Translations under genes and position numbers: made by a program
In this document: piece after piece, positions 44,162 through 55,639 of the stretch
Layout: each line of letters opens with the position of its first letter
Numbering within the stretch: position 1 is the first letter of the stretch
The notes under the pieces: model-generated
Told to the model about the DNA's origin: nothing
Seen by the model: only the letters and a program-made list of their open reading frames with translations
Database searches by the model: none
Assembly (NCBI GenBank): GCA_019925795.1
Contig: CM034300.1
Coordinates: forward strand, 37,469,390 to 37,533,389
Reading direction: 5' to 3'
Origin: Dendrobium chrysotoxum
Taxonomy: Eukaryota > Streptophyta > Magnoliopsida > Asparagales > Orchidaceae
Length of the DNA: 64,000 nucleotides

Positions 44162-46476
44162 CATATTTCTTTTCCTGTTTTATGTAATAAAAAGATGTAC
44201 GAAAAGGAAAAGTTTGTTGTAACTTCTGAGGGGAAGACGGGACGCCTTCCAGCACTTACGCTGAAGGATTTCATTCTCCCTTCAACTGATGATGAAATAA
44301 TAGAAGAAGGTGATTCTGGCTACTTCTGGTGTTCTGTTCCTGCTTTTATTTCTTCTAGCACTCGCTCTTTCAATATTTTACACGTTTCTTGTGATGATTC
44401 TGTATGTGATGAAGAGTCTGAGTGTGATGAGGAACCAGTCTTTATGATTCTGGAGGGTGGTTGTTACATGGATTCAGAAGATGAATCTGAGAACCCACTC
44501 CAATCACTTTCCTTGGAGCCAACACATGCCATCACCGCTGAACCAAGTGAATCTCCTGTCAAAGATGACTCGATACAGGAAGTTCACTTACGTTCAGGGA
44601 AGGTTCTTCCACCTAGAATGGCTATGAATACAAAAGAAAAAGATAAGAACATTGTTACCCAGCAGGATGATCCTATCCCTTCCTCCCAAGAGCAGTCTAA
44701 GGAGAAAGGGAAAGGCCCTCAGCTGGATGTTGATTACAATGTGTTGGCTCATTTAAGAAAAATTCCTGCCCTTCTCAGTGTCTATGATGCTTTGATGATG
44801 TCTTCTGACTTGAGAGAGACCCTGATAAAAGCACTACTCGAACCAGAGTCCTATCAAGCCTTCTTTGCTTCCGAATCTGTTGGAGATGCATGCCTTTTGA
44901 GAGAGATGTCATGCATTACCTTTTCAGATAGCGATCTCCTCTTGGGTACCCCTGATCACAATCGTCCTTTGTATGTCACCGCTGAAGTCAATGGTTATGA
45001 GTTGAACAGGGTCCTCATTGACCAAGGAGCTTCAGTAAACATCCTGAGTTATGAAACTCTGAAGAGCCTCTCCCTGGGTCATCTGAAGTTAACCTCTGAT
45101 AAGATTATGTTGAAAGGCTTCAATGACCAAGGACAGCGTGCCCTAGGGTCTATCACCCTGCCCCTGAAGTTTGGAAATTTCCTTACTGAGGCAAAGTTTC
45201 ATGTGATCAAGGCCGATACTTCATACAGGGCTCTTCTAGGAAGGCCCTGGATTCATAAGTGTGGAATGGTGCCCTCTACCCTGCACCAATGTATGAAGTA
45301 TATGAGGAATGAAGTCGAGTACTCCATTCCCGGGGAGACCCAACCCTTTTCCGTGCACGAGGTCTCTATTTACGATGATGCTGAGCATTACATACCTCGT
45401 AAGAAGAGTAAACCTCCTTCTGCCCAGTCACCAGTGATACCTGCCAGTACTGTACAGGGTCCTGTACAGCTACCCGCGCGAGGTCCATTACAGGTTAGTA
45501 TTGAGGCAGATATCTCCACTGCAGATCCTGTTGGATCTCCTTTCCAATTTGCAGTTGGGCACGATGTTCCCCCTAGTAGAGGTAGGGGAGAGCGAGGTAG
45601 AGGTAGAGGCAGAGGGTCGACTCGCCCGCCACGAAACTACGACACTCAAATTCCTCCCCCCCTCATATCTTTACGCTTCACCTTTGACTGTCGAGTCTGA
45701 CTCCTCTGACGATGAGATGATTATTACTCCTCATCGCCCAGCTCCCTCACCAGCCCCGGATGTCACTGATTATGGTTCACTACCTACCTTTCGTAGGTAC
45801 CTGATACCCGAGGGTGGTTTAGTTATTGACAGTGGTTCAGACGAGGAAGTAGACCCCCGACGTCAGACCACTAGTCAACAATCCCTTTCCCGTCAGATAC
45901 GTGGAATAAGAGTCGAGGAGTCTCACCAGAGATCTTTAGTCACCCCCTCCACTAGTGATGGTGGTACACTACAAGTTGGAGGTCTCCCTCCGCCTCCTCT
46001 GTACGAAACCTTTGTGCCACCACAAGCTAGTGAGTGTGCCTTGTTATCCCATAGTGTAGGTGCCCCACTCGGTCCTGAGAGTCAGGGTTCAACGGAGACC
46101 ACTATGGATAACAAAGTCACAATTGCTCCTCGTTATTTTTCCCCTTTCGTGGAAGATTGTGTAGAGCGGGGTGCAGTTATCTCGACTTGGTCAGATGAAC
46201 AAGCTCTACGACAGGCTCGTGTTTGGCGGACCAATATGCCTCAGACTAAGCAAGGTTTAGGTTATGTCGAGCAGAGCTCACCTAACCATGCTAACATTCG
46301 AGCTGTTTTCCACTCATATCCGATTGTTTCTCTTACCGATAAAGAAGACCCAGATGATGACAAGGATAGAGTACTTGATGCCCCTTAAGAGTTTGAAGAT
46401 GGCATCACTTCCACCATGGATGAATTATGTGAGGTAAACTTAGGCACTGAATCAGATCCTAGACCTATTTTTCATA
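44162..46476 (+). pseudogene. pol: G1 protease and protease-RT linker
   Basis: The gag frame continues through 44195-45700. The retropepsin-like protease lies at about 44975-45300: RVLIDQGASVNILSYETL carries the active-site Asp as DQGA instead of D[ST]GA, and LLGRPWIHKCGMVPSTLHQ is the conserved end of Tat-type proteases. A low-complexity Arg/Gly stretch (RGERGRGRGRGS) near 45580-45620 precedes a TGA at 45698. The sequence then goes on in the +1 frame (45501-46388), a Ser/Pro-rich linker with IAPRYFSPFVEDC near 46124, and shifts again near 46530 before the RT. The two frame changes show decay. Confidence 0.75.
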
Positions 46477-49303
46477 GTGTCTTGTTATCTGACTCAGAGG
46501 CTCAAGAATACATCAAGCTACTCTCAGAATAGAGATTGCTTTGCCTGGAACTACACCGAGATGCCTGGTCTAAATTCAGATGTAGCAGTCCATAAACTAG
46601 TCATTAAGTCTAATGCAGTCCCTGTTAAACAAGCACCTCGTAGGATGAGGTTAGAAATAGAACAACAGGTGATCGCTGAAACTAAGAAGCTTATAGAGGC
46701 CAATTTCATTCATGAAGAGAAGTACCCTACTTGGCTTGCCAACATTGTTCCAGTCCGGAAGAAGAACGGGCAGATTCGTGTCTGTATCGACTTTCGTGAT
46801 TTAAACAAGGCATGCCCTAAGGACGATTTCCCTCTTCCTATCCCCGAGCTTATGGTGGATATAGCATCATCCCATAGCATTTTCTCCTTCATGGATGGTT
46901 CATCTGGTTACAATCAGATAAAGATGGACCCCGAGGAGGAGAAGTTTACTGCATTTCTCATACATATAGGTGTGTTCTGCTACAAGGTGATGCCCTTTGG
47001 TCTCAAGAATGCCGGGGCCACCTATCAACGTGCTATGACTGTTATCTTCGATGAGATGATACACGAGCAAGTTGAATGCTATGTGGATGATCTGGTAGTC
47101 AAAAGCAAGGTCCGTGGAGATCACCTTCGAGATCTACGAATCATTTTTGAACGCCTACGCAAATATGATTTGAAAATGAATCCTCTAAAATTCACATTTG
47201 GAGTTAGTATAGGAAAGTTCCTAGGGTTTATAGTTCACTACCGTGGCATTGAGTTTGATCCTTCCATGATCAAAGCCATAGTAGATCTAAAACCCCCTAA
47301 AAGCCTTACCCAGCTAAGGTCTTTCCAAGGAAAGCTAGCCTTCCTGCGGAGATTTATCTCCAACTTGTCTGGTAGGTGTCACCCCTTTGCTGCCCTAGCA
47401 AAGAAAGACGCCCGCTTTCACTGGGATGAGCGTTGTCAGGAGGCCTTTGAGAGTATAAAGTGCTACCTGATAAACCCCCCTGTTTTAGCTGCACCCATCC
47501 CAGGGAGGCCGTTAATTCTCTACACTACGGCCCTGGATGAGTGCTTGGGTGCATTATTGGCTCAGGAGAATGAGAAAGGCAAGGAGAATGCCTTGTACTA
47601 CCTCAGTAGACGGTTGATACCCGTAGAGCTGAAGTACCCCGCGATGGAAAAGCAGTGTTTAGCTTTGATCTTCGCGGTACATAAGCTTAGGCATTATATG
47701 CTCTCATATAAAATCAACCTAATCTCTCGAGTCAACCCCTTGCAGTATCTGATGACCTGTCCGACCCTCTCAGGTCGTCTGGCCCGATGGTCTATGATCC
47801 TACTACAATTTGACATCACTTTTGTCCCTCAGCGGGCCGTCAAAGGACAGGCTCTAGCTGATTTTCTTGCTGCTCACCCGATCCCTGCAGACTCCCCACT
47901 CAATGATGAGCTGCCTGACAAGCTAATCATGAGTGTGGATGAGCAGGAGTCCCCTACTTGAGAGTTTTACTTTGACGGTGCGTCATCCGTTAGAGCCTTG
48001 AGCCCGAATGAAGCTCCTATAGTTAGGGTAGGTCTGGGCCTCATTTTTGTATCCCCTGAAATTCATACTCTGAGATATTCCTACAGTCTTTCAGAACCTC
48101 GTACCAATAATGAAGCTGAGTACGAAACTCTGATTTTAGGACTAGAGTTGGCCATTCAGATGAATGTCATGCGGGTGAAAATCTTTGGAGACTCACAACT
48201 GATTATAAATCAAGTAGCGGGAGTCTACAAAGTACTTAAGCCGGAGCTCTTGCCCTATCACAACAAAGCAATGGAGCTCTTGTATTTGATTCCTGAAGTG
48301 ACCTTAGCTAAAATCCCTAGATCTGCCAATGGCAAGGCAGATGCATTAGCTAAGTTAGCAAAGGAACTGGCTGACCCAACTGGCAACCCACTGTCTATCG
48401 TTGTCCAGTGCCGTCAAGCCCTATGCCCCGCAAACCTGTCTTCTCCCGATCAGACCCTCACAGTGTTCTTAGTTGAGGAAGAATCAGACTGGAGAGTACC
48501 CTTTATAGAGTATTTGAAGCATGGCAGGCTTCCAGATGATAGATCTCTTGCTGCCTAGATCAGAAAGAGAGCCCTATCTTTCACTTATGTGAACGACACC
48601 TTGTATCGACGCTCTTTTGACCAAATGTGGTTGCGTTGCCTCAACAACAAGGAGGCTCACAAGGTCATGGGCGAGATACATGAAGGTCTTTGCGGTGCTC
48701 ACCAGTCCGGACCAAAAATGAAAGGCAGAATTAAACGCCTTGGTTACTATTGGCCGACTATGATCCGTGATTGCATGGAGCACGCTAGAAAGTGCCACTA
48801 GTGCCAAATTCATGGCGCGGTGATTCACCAACCCCCTAATCCGCTGCACCCTACTGTATCATCTTGGCCATTTGAGGGTTGGGGCACGGATGTAGTGGGT
48901 CCTATTGACCCTCCTTCCTCTAAGGGTCATAGGTTCATTTTAGCTGCCACTGATTACTTCTCTAAGTGGGCAGAGGCTGTGCCACTTAAGGAAGTCAGAT
49001 CAGAAGATGTGATGCGTTTATTTCGTGATCATATTGTCTATCGCTTTGGTGTCATGCACCGTATCATTTCAGATAACGGCCCATCATTTAGAAGCACCAA
49101 AATTGCCAGATTTGCCCGCCGCCATAACATCAATTGTTGATACTCTTCAATTTACTATCCCAAGGCTAATGGCTTGGCGGAGGCATTCAATAAGACTCTC
49201 GTGCAATTAATAAGAAAAATCTTGGTTGCAAACAAACGAGAGTGGCACGATAGACTTCCCGAAGCACTATGGGCCTATAGGACTACATACCTGAATTATT
49301 GAA
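46477..49303 (+). pseudogene. pol: G1 Pol: reverse transcriptase, dual RNase H, truncated integrase
   Basis: One frame with stops TGA 47959, TAG 48556, TAG 48799, TGA 49138. The RT starts at about 46540 (FAWNYTEMPGL) and has VCIDFRDLNKACPKDDFPLP, FMDGSSGYNQI, MPFGLKNAGATYQRAM and catalytic YVDD at 47080-47091. A first, Ty3-type RNase H covers about 47400-47870. A second RNase H (47962-48390) keeps all four acidic positions (FDGA, NNEAEYE, FGDSQLI, GKADALA); this plant/archaeal-type domain is known from the Tat lineage. The integrase has an H-H-C-C finger (one position now TAG at 48799), GWGTDVVGPI, ISDNGPSF and NGLAEAFNKTL, and ends at EALWAYRTT near 49290, before its C-terminal part. Confidence 0.88.
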
Positions 49304-49659
49304 GTTGATCTTTTTTTTTTATTAAAAACTCATATGACAAGTGAATATGGTTTACCATTTACACCACTAAATGACCTCAAACCCTCAAGAAATTTTAACC
49401 CCACGCCAATGATAACATAAGCTGAAATCTCTAAAAGTTTAGAAGCGTTTGGTGTTAAACTTGATTCTAATTTTTTTTAATTTATTATTGAATTATGTTT
49501 TAAAGTAATTATAAATATCATTTTTATGTGTAACTAATGAATGAAATTATTTTTCTTTTATTTTTTGTTATGTTAAGAGTTCAACACATTTGATTTTGTA
49601 TTTTTATATTTTTTAATCAAATTTAATTATGTAATTTTAGAGTTCTTAGGTCAAATAAT
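49304..49659. other. unassigned AT-rich stretch between G1 and LINE2
   Basis: Begins with a ten-T run at about 49311-49320. No continuation of the integrase is visible in any frame and no repeat family is recognised. It could be decayed G1 sequence or a separate small insertion. Confidence 0.4.
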
Positions 49660-51620
49660 TTTTTTTAATTAAAACCCATGGAGGGACCTATGCGTTAATA
49701 AAAAAAGGGATTACAAGGTCTTTAAGGGGGACCTTCAGCTCACTAATGGTCATACGAGCTACAAAAAAGTAAAAAAGAAAATCTAGCAGCCAAAGGTCCC
49801 CTCTAATCAAAATTTCATGAAAACCTAATAACATTCTAGGGCGGACATGAGCCAGCACCCAAAAAGGAAAGATCTTGAAATTAGAATTGTACACCATTTT
49901 TCTATAAAAAAGGGATATCTTGCGAGCAAAAACCACATGCCAATACGCCTACAAAAAGTAGAGGCTGCAAAATAAAATATTGTAAAGCAAGATATAGAAA
50001 TAACATAATAAAGTGAGGAATTAAAAATTATAGAGAGATTTGCAAATGAAAATAACATATAAGGAATGAGCCGAACTCCACCTGTAAATGCATACACAAG
50101 AAACGAAAGTCATTACCATAAGCAATAAGATAAAACCTATATGTACCACTCATATATAACACGGAAAATGCATAACACCAAGCAAAACATTTGCCCAGAA
50201 AACAACATTAACCATCACACGGGTATATGATAAAAAAGATAATGCAACAGGCCAATAAATGGCCCAAAAAACATCAATAATCATGATCAGGTGAAAATAA
50301 TTATCGTAATCACAAGGAAGCAGTAACCCACAATCATCCAACATATACAATTCAATCTAAAATAGCAGCAGCCCCACAAGTAACTTACTAAGATAGCAAA
50401 ATAACAATAATAAACCCTAGACCAAATGATAAAAGCCCTCCAAACAAACAACAATAATCAAGAGCAGATGTAAACCATTAATGTTATCATAAGGCAGTAA
50501 TAACCTGAAATTATCCAGCACATGCAGATCATCTTAGAATATAAGCAGGCTCAGAAAATCCAGGCCCATAAGGTCAATACAGAAAAGCCTCAATGCCAAA
50601 AAAATAGCAAGAAATCATTGATCAAGATCATACAATAACAACAAGCATCACGATCCCAAAATAAATAATTATTCCTAAGACAAATATAAATAAGGCTCCC
50701 CAATAAAAACATAATACAAGGAGTGAACAAAAACCACAATCCATATTAGCTCAGCTGAGTAGTATCAGACTTGTCATGAGGTCCCCCATAAATAGTCCCA
50801 ATCAAAATAAGAAAAAGGCTTAGGTTAAAAATATCAAGATAATCATAACAAAGCACTTGCTGCTCGAACCCAAACCACCTCCAATACAAAAATTAAAAAC
50901 AGACCTTGTAGACGGAAATAAGAAGGTAAATAATAACACAACCATGCCAAAAGATCCACATCAGCAAATGGATGGCATAGATCAATATAAATAGAGCCTC
51001 ACTGGATAATAAAACACTAAATTGATTATTGAAATAGAGAATCCTTAGCACAGTAACACAAGGATTATGGAGAGCCATATTGAACTAGAAATGCTAGATA
51101 TCCATCTAGTAAAGATTTTCACTTACAAGAAATATAACTCTCAACTCAACAACATAACCACTCTGACCTTTAATAACCATAGGAGGAGTGGATAAGCAGC
51201 GTAGGTGCAAAATGTTAATATCTAGTAAGTAATAATCATAGCCAGATTCAATATAGCAAAGAGTACCCCAACAACAAAAATGGGCATCAAGATAAATAAC
51301 CAAAAACACAACTACTAATAAATGGATCTCCAGATCTATAAAAAGAAACCCCCAGGCAAAGATCAAAGATAGCAATAAATAAAAAGTAATATAATACTCA
51401 AATAGGGCCCAAGAGTTCCACTAAATAAGGCATTCTAGTACAAACCAACCAAATAACTAAACACCTGAGAAAAATGTCTCCAGCACATAGTAAAATGGAA
51501 AAGCCCAAGATAAACAGACCATCAAACATAATAATAAACAACATTGTCCAAGGAAAAAAATAGGCCAAAACCAAACATCAACCAACAGGAGAAAACTATA
51601 GAAAATAAAAGAAAATAGAC
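49660..51620 (-). other. long 3' untranslated region of LINE2 with degenerate repeats
   Basis: About 1.95 kb between the ORF2 stop (51621-51623) and the 3' end. Some degenerate units recur at about 50271, 50448 and 50613 (spacing roughly 165-177 bp), each with a CAATAATCA...TCATCCA-type core on the plus strand. The last part, on the minus strand, has CCTTGTAATCCC then T-run and ATTAACG, reminiscent of plant LINE ends. Open stretches here show no protein motif. Confidence 0.6.
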
Positions 51621-52040
51621 AAACTAGGACATCCTAACATAAGAAAGGCTAGAATGATCCAGTCTAATCAAACCTTTAATCTCCCTAGGTAAAGAATGTT
51701 TTGTAAATTCAGTGAAGCCAGCTAAATTACACCCAATTTTAGCAAGGCAATCAGCAACAACATTTCCTTCCCAAAAAATATGATAGAAAAAGAAAGTAAT
51801 TAAAGAGAGCCCATGCTTAATACCTCTTAACATATAAAAATTAGTAGGGTTAGAAATAAAGCTCTCGTTAATATAATGAATCAAAAGTATAGAATCCACT
51901 TCAATCCAAACAGTAGTGATGCCTAAAGAAATGCATAATTGAATACCATAAAGAAGGCCCTCAATTTCAGCTTTAATAGTAGAATTAATAGTACAAGGAC
52001 CAGCAAAGGCAGCAATAACAAAACCATTAAAATCCCTAAT
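51621..52040 (-). pseudogene. LINE2 ORF2, RNase H C-terminal part
   Basis: Minus-strand frame reading DFNGFVIAAFAGP, STIKAEIEGLLYGIQL (catalytic Glu), VWIEVDSILLIHYI (catalytic Asp) and NVVADCLAKIGC (last Asp), ending at the stop 51621-51623. This is the C-terminal RNase H of a plant LINE ORF2. Copy C separates it from its N-terminal strand; the join at the CTAAT duplication is in frame. Confidence 0.85.
52036..52040. repeat. target site duplication of copy C (CTAAT)
   Basis: CTAAT at 52036-52040 is repeated at 61920-61924. The last T is shared with, or replaces, the first T of the 5' LTR, suggesting a one-base loss at this junction. Confidence 0.82.
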
Positions 52041-53728
52041 GTTATGAATCTGGATTAAAGGACTATGATTTTGATAATAGCAAACCTTTTCATTTCTGGT
52101 TGAGTGCCTAATCTTTCAAGTTCACAAGATCAATTACAATCCAAGATAGCTTAAGATTGAGTCAGTCCGTTTGAGTTTTTAGGTTCAATATACTTTTTCA
52201 TCTTTCTTGAGTCAAGTGTAATGTAATAGATCCCCAAGCTAAGTAATCTTGCACACACACACTCAGGGGGAGAGTTTTAGTGAGTTAAAGTTTTTGTTCA
52301 AATTTTATTCACATCATCCTGGACGATCCATTGAAAATAAAAACCCTAATTAGGGCGACCATATTTAGTTGGTCTGATTAAGCAGATCATCTTGGATAAT
52401 ATACGCATCGTACAAGATGATATGCTCAAATCAAAAATTTCCAGCCACCAGACCAAGTTAGGCAAGTTTTTATTTTTAGCTTTTTGATCTGATCATCCTG
52501 GATGATACATGTATCATCCTGGATGATGCATTACAATCATGCCGAAATTAGTCAAGTGATTAAGGAAAGTAATTAAGATTTGAGTGATTTGATCATATCA
52601 TCTTGGATGTTCACAAGATCATCCTGGATGATCAATTAAAAAACCTGATTGTCTAATGCATTTCACCTGTACTACCCGAATAGTTTGCCGGACAATTTTG
52701 GGAAATTTTGAACTAATCGTATAGGATAATATACTTATCATCCTGGATAAGCAAGTCATTTTCTTCAGATCGTCCAGGCTTTTCTCCTAGACATCATGAG
52801 CTGTCTTCTGGATGATATTCCTGGTTTGAACTAATCTTCAAGGATGATCGTAAAATCATCCCAGATGATATGAACATAATTTGTTTTCTAATCATCTAGA
52901 AGAACCAGATCGTTCAAGCCAAAAGGGTCTGATTTACACTGATCGTACAGGATGATCTATCGATCGTCCTGGATAATCTTTGATGGCTAGTTAAAATTTT
53001 GGGTAATTTTTGAGCCCTCATATTTAAGATCTCTTGTCTTCTATCATTGAGATTTTTTGCCACTATCCTTTCCTGTGAGAGCTTTGAGAAGGAGAGAGAG
53101 AGAGCTTGGGAGAGAGAGAGAGAGGATCTTTTGAGGGGGAGTTTGTGAGGTGTTCACAAAGGTTGCTCCAAGTAAGAATCTGAGTCATCTTCTCTGGTCA
53201 TCATCTCTTATCCTTCGTGTCTCTATGAAAGGATCGTCTGCAAGAAGGCCAAGGTTCTCTTCCTGCTTCAGGAGGAAGTAAAAGGAGGTAAGGTTCTCTG
53301 CCTGCTTCAGGAGTAAGCGAAAGGAGTCTGGGTTCTCGACCTCACCAGGTTTGTGGAAAGGAGTTTTGTAAAGGCTTCTCTACCTTACTGTGGGAGCAGA
53401 AGGAGAGTCACTTAGTGTTAGTGCAATACCTAGATGGGAGGCTTTGGGGAGTGGACATAGGTCAAGTTAACCGAACCACTATAAAATTTGGTGTTTTCTT
53501 TCTGATTATTTTCTGCATTTATTTTTTTGTTGAAGATTATGTGATTGTAGTTATTATTTTATTATCGTTAAACATCTGCACATCATCGCAAAATTGTAAT
53601 CAATTAAAAACATTCAAAAAGATTTTCTAAATTATTTTTGCTCACAAATTTTTTAAAATACCAATCACCCCCCTCTTAGTTAGCCTCTGGCTAGTTCATA
53701 AGGGCTTAACATCCCTAACGAACTTTCA
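52041..53728 (+). repeat. 5' LTR of copy C
   Basis: About 1.69 kb ending AACTTTCA. Carries the CA run with CAGGGGGAGAG near 52255-52275, a decayed palindrome array (about 52313-52980), GA-rich leader with long GA runs near 53090-53130, and the purine-rich leader repeats near 53250-53340. Confidence 0.9.
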
Positions 53729-53730
53729 AG

Positions 53731-53742
53731 TGGTATTAGAGA
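53731..53742 (+). promoter_or_regulatory. primer binding site of copy C
   Basis: TGGTATTAGAGA, two changes from TGGTATCAGAGC (initiator-Met tRNA type), two bases after the LTR. Confidence 0.8.
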
Positions 53743-53786
53743 GGGATTCATAAAATCTAGTTTTGAAAAACTTTTGAATTTGATCC

Positions 53787-55598
53787 ATGGCTAACTTTGG
53801 TAATAGAAATATTACTGAAGGTTATTCCATTACTTATCCACCCTTGTTTGATAACATACCATTTGATTTTTGGAAAACTTGCATGTCCACCTTTTTACAA
53901 TCAATTGATTATCACATGTGGATGCTTGTTAAAGATGGTTATAAAATAGATATTAGACTTGTCAATGATATTAAAATTGAACTTCCTTTTCCTGAATGGA
54001 CTTTTGATGATCGAGATTTAGCATAACTAAATGCAAAATACTTGAACTTTTTTTTCTGTGCTTTAAAATTTGAAGATTATATTCATGTGTCAACCTGTAC
54101 AACTGGTAAAGAAATTTGGGATAAATTGTGTATCACTTATAAGGGCACAACTGAAGTTAAACAGTCTAGATTGAATATTCTGCTTTATGACTACGAACTC
54201 TTTCGCATAATACCTAGTGAGTCAATATCTGAAATATACACTAGGTTCACTCAAATCGTCACCTCCATGTATGCCTTAGGAAGAGAACTCACCAACTATA
54301 AAAAAGTTAATTAAATCTTGAGATGTTTGCCTTTTTCCTATGATGCCAAGATAACTGCTATCACTGAATCGAAAGATTTGAACAATTATTCTATTGATAA
54401 CTTACTTGGATAACTAATTGCTTACGAGTAAGGAGTGAACCAAAGATAGCTTGATGCAGGTGAGAAGAAGAAAGAGAAAACTATGGCACTGAAGGCCAAT
54501 AATATGGATACTGGTACTTTTAGGTCTGATAGTGATGATGTAGCCTTAATCACTAGGTAATTTAAAAGCTTTCTAAAGAAGAAACACAAGAACTATCAAA
54601 AGTGGAACAATGGTAAGAGTAGCAAAAATTTTAAAGGTTCTTCTGATACAATTTGTTTTGAATGCAGGAAGCCTGGATATATAAAGGCTTATTATCCTAC
54701 ACTTAAGGCTCACCCAAGCAAGGAGAAGGGTGAGGAGAAACCCAAGTTCAGGAAGGACAAGAAATAGATCCAGATGGCTTTCTAGGCGGATTCTGCATCC
54801 GACTCCTCTGAGACTAAAGCTGAAGAGGAGACTACAAACCTTTGTTTGATGGCGGATGAACATCGTGGTTGGTCTGATCAAGAAGAGGTATGTGAACTGA
54901 CCTATAATCAATTGCTTGATGTTTCTGAGAAAATTCATTCGTCATATAGAAAACTTAAGAAAACTCATGTGAATATGAAATTGGAACTCTTAAATTTACA
55001 AAAAGAGCATGAAGTGTTGCTTAAGGATCATTCTACACTTGATAGCAATCAAATATTATTACTTGATGAATTTGATGAATTGAATAAAAAGCATTCTGAA
55101 TTAATAATTGAGCCTGATTCATTGAAAGCATCGCATGTTGAATTAGAACATGCATTTAAAGAATTAGAAACTCATGTGTCTGATTTAGATAGTAGTGAGC
55201 ATTATTTAAAATTTAAAATTATAAGTCTCAAAAAGGCAAATGAATTTCTAAGTGTAAAAATTAGTGCTTTTGAGAATAATGAAACACCTCCTATATTTGC
55301 ATAATTTTACAAACCTCCATCACTTGAAGGATCACATTCAAAATCATCAAAACATGCATCATTCAAACCTAGGAAGAAGCACTATCACCCCCATAGATTA
55401 GTTAATCCTTTTCCTGGTGTTAGATGTTTCTCATGTGGCATGTTAGGAAATATCTCTCATACCTACACTGTTCACAGTAGTACACATTGGCTGTGGAGGC
55501 CCAAACTGCATGTTTTACAGTATAACACACATGCATTGCATTCTTCTTTTTATAAGAAGGAATCCAAACCTGTTAGGGTTCCTAAATCTGACGTTTGA
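53787..55598 (+). pseudogene. gag: SIRE-type Gag of copy C, many in-frame stops
   Basis: Same length and layout as the A gag, with the frame kept from ATG 53787 to the TGA at 55596 (followed by a second TGA). Stops near 54024, 54312, 54411, 54429, 54447, 54558, 54765, 54783 and 55302 break it. By comparison with copy A, seven of these nine are at Gln or Trp codons and fit C-to-T (or G-to-A) transitions. The first zinc knuckle has Tyr for His, as in A, and loses its last Cys; the second has Asn for His and Tyr for its last Cys. Confidence 0.88.
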
Positions 55599-55613
55599 TG
55601 ATTTTGTAGGGGT

Positions 55614-55639
55614 GCTCTCATATAAGACCTCATGAGAGC
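55614..55639 (+). other. hairpin at the gag/pol junction (copy C)
   Basis: GCTCTCAT pairs with ATGAGAGC around a 10-nt loop at the same place as the hairpin of copy A. The innermost pair is T-A here and C-G in A. Confidence 0.6.

Larger units (their letters stand above)
33511..49303 (+). mobile_element. Tat/Ogre-type Ty3/gypsy retrotransposon (G1), 3' truncated
   Basis: Starts with an LTR at 33511 inside LINE1 RNase H. After the LTR (to about 40451) come the primer site, gag (40793 on), protease, a long linker, RT, two RNase H domains and integrase. Similarity stops at about 49303 inside the integrase, where unassigned DNA and then LINE2 begin; its 3' end and 3' LTR are not in the window. 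Lineage follows from the second, plant-type RNase H behind the RT and from LGRPWIHKCGMVPSTLHQ in the protease. In-frame stops are ten TAG and three TGA before the break, and at least two frameshifts are present, so it is inactive. Confidence 0.9.

Noticed and set aside
49304..49659. Continuation of the G1 integrase after 49303
   Set aside because: No frame gives the expected conserved residues following AYRTT; the resemblance of some codons is too weak.
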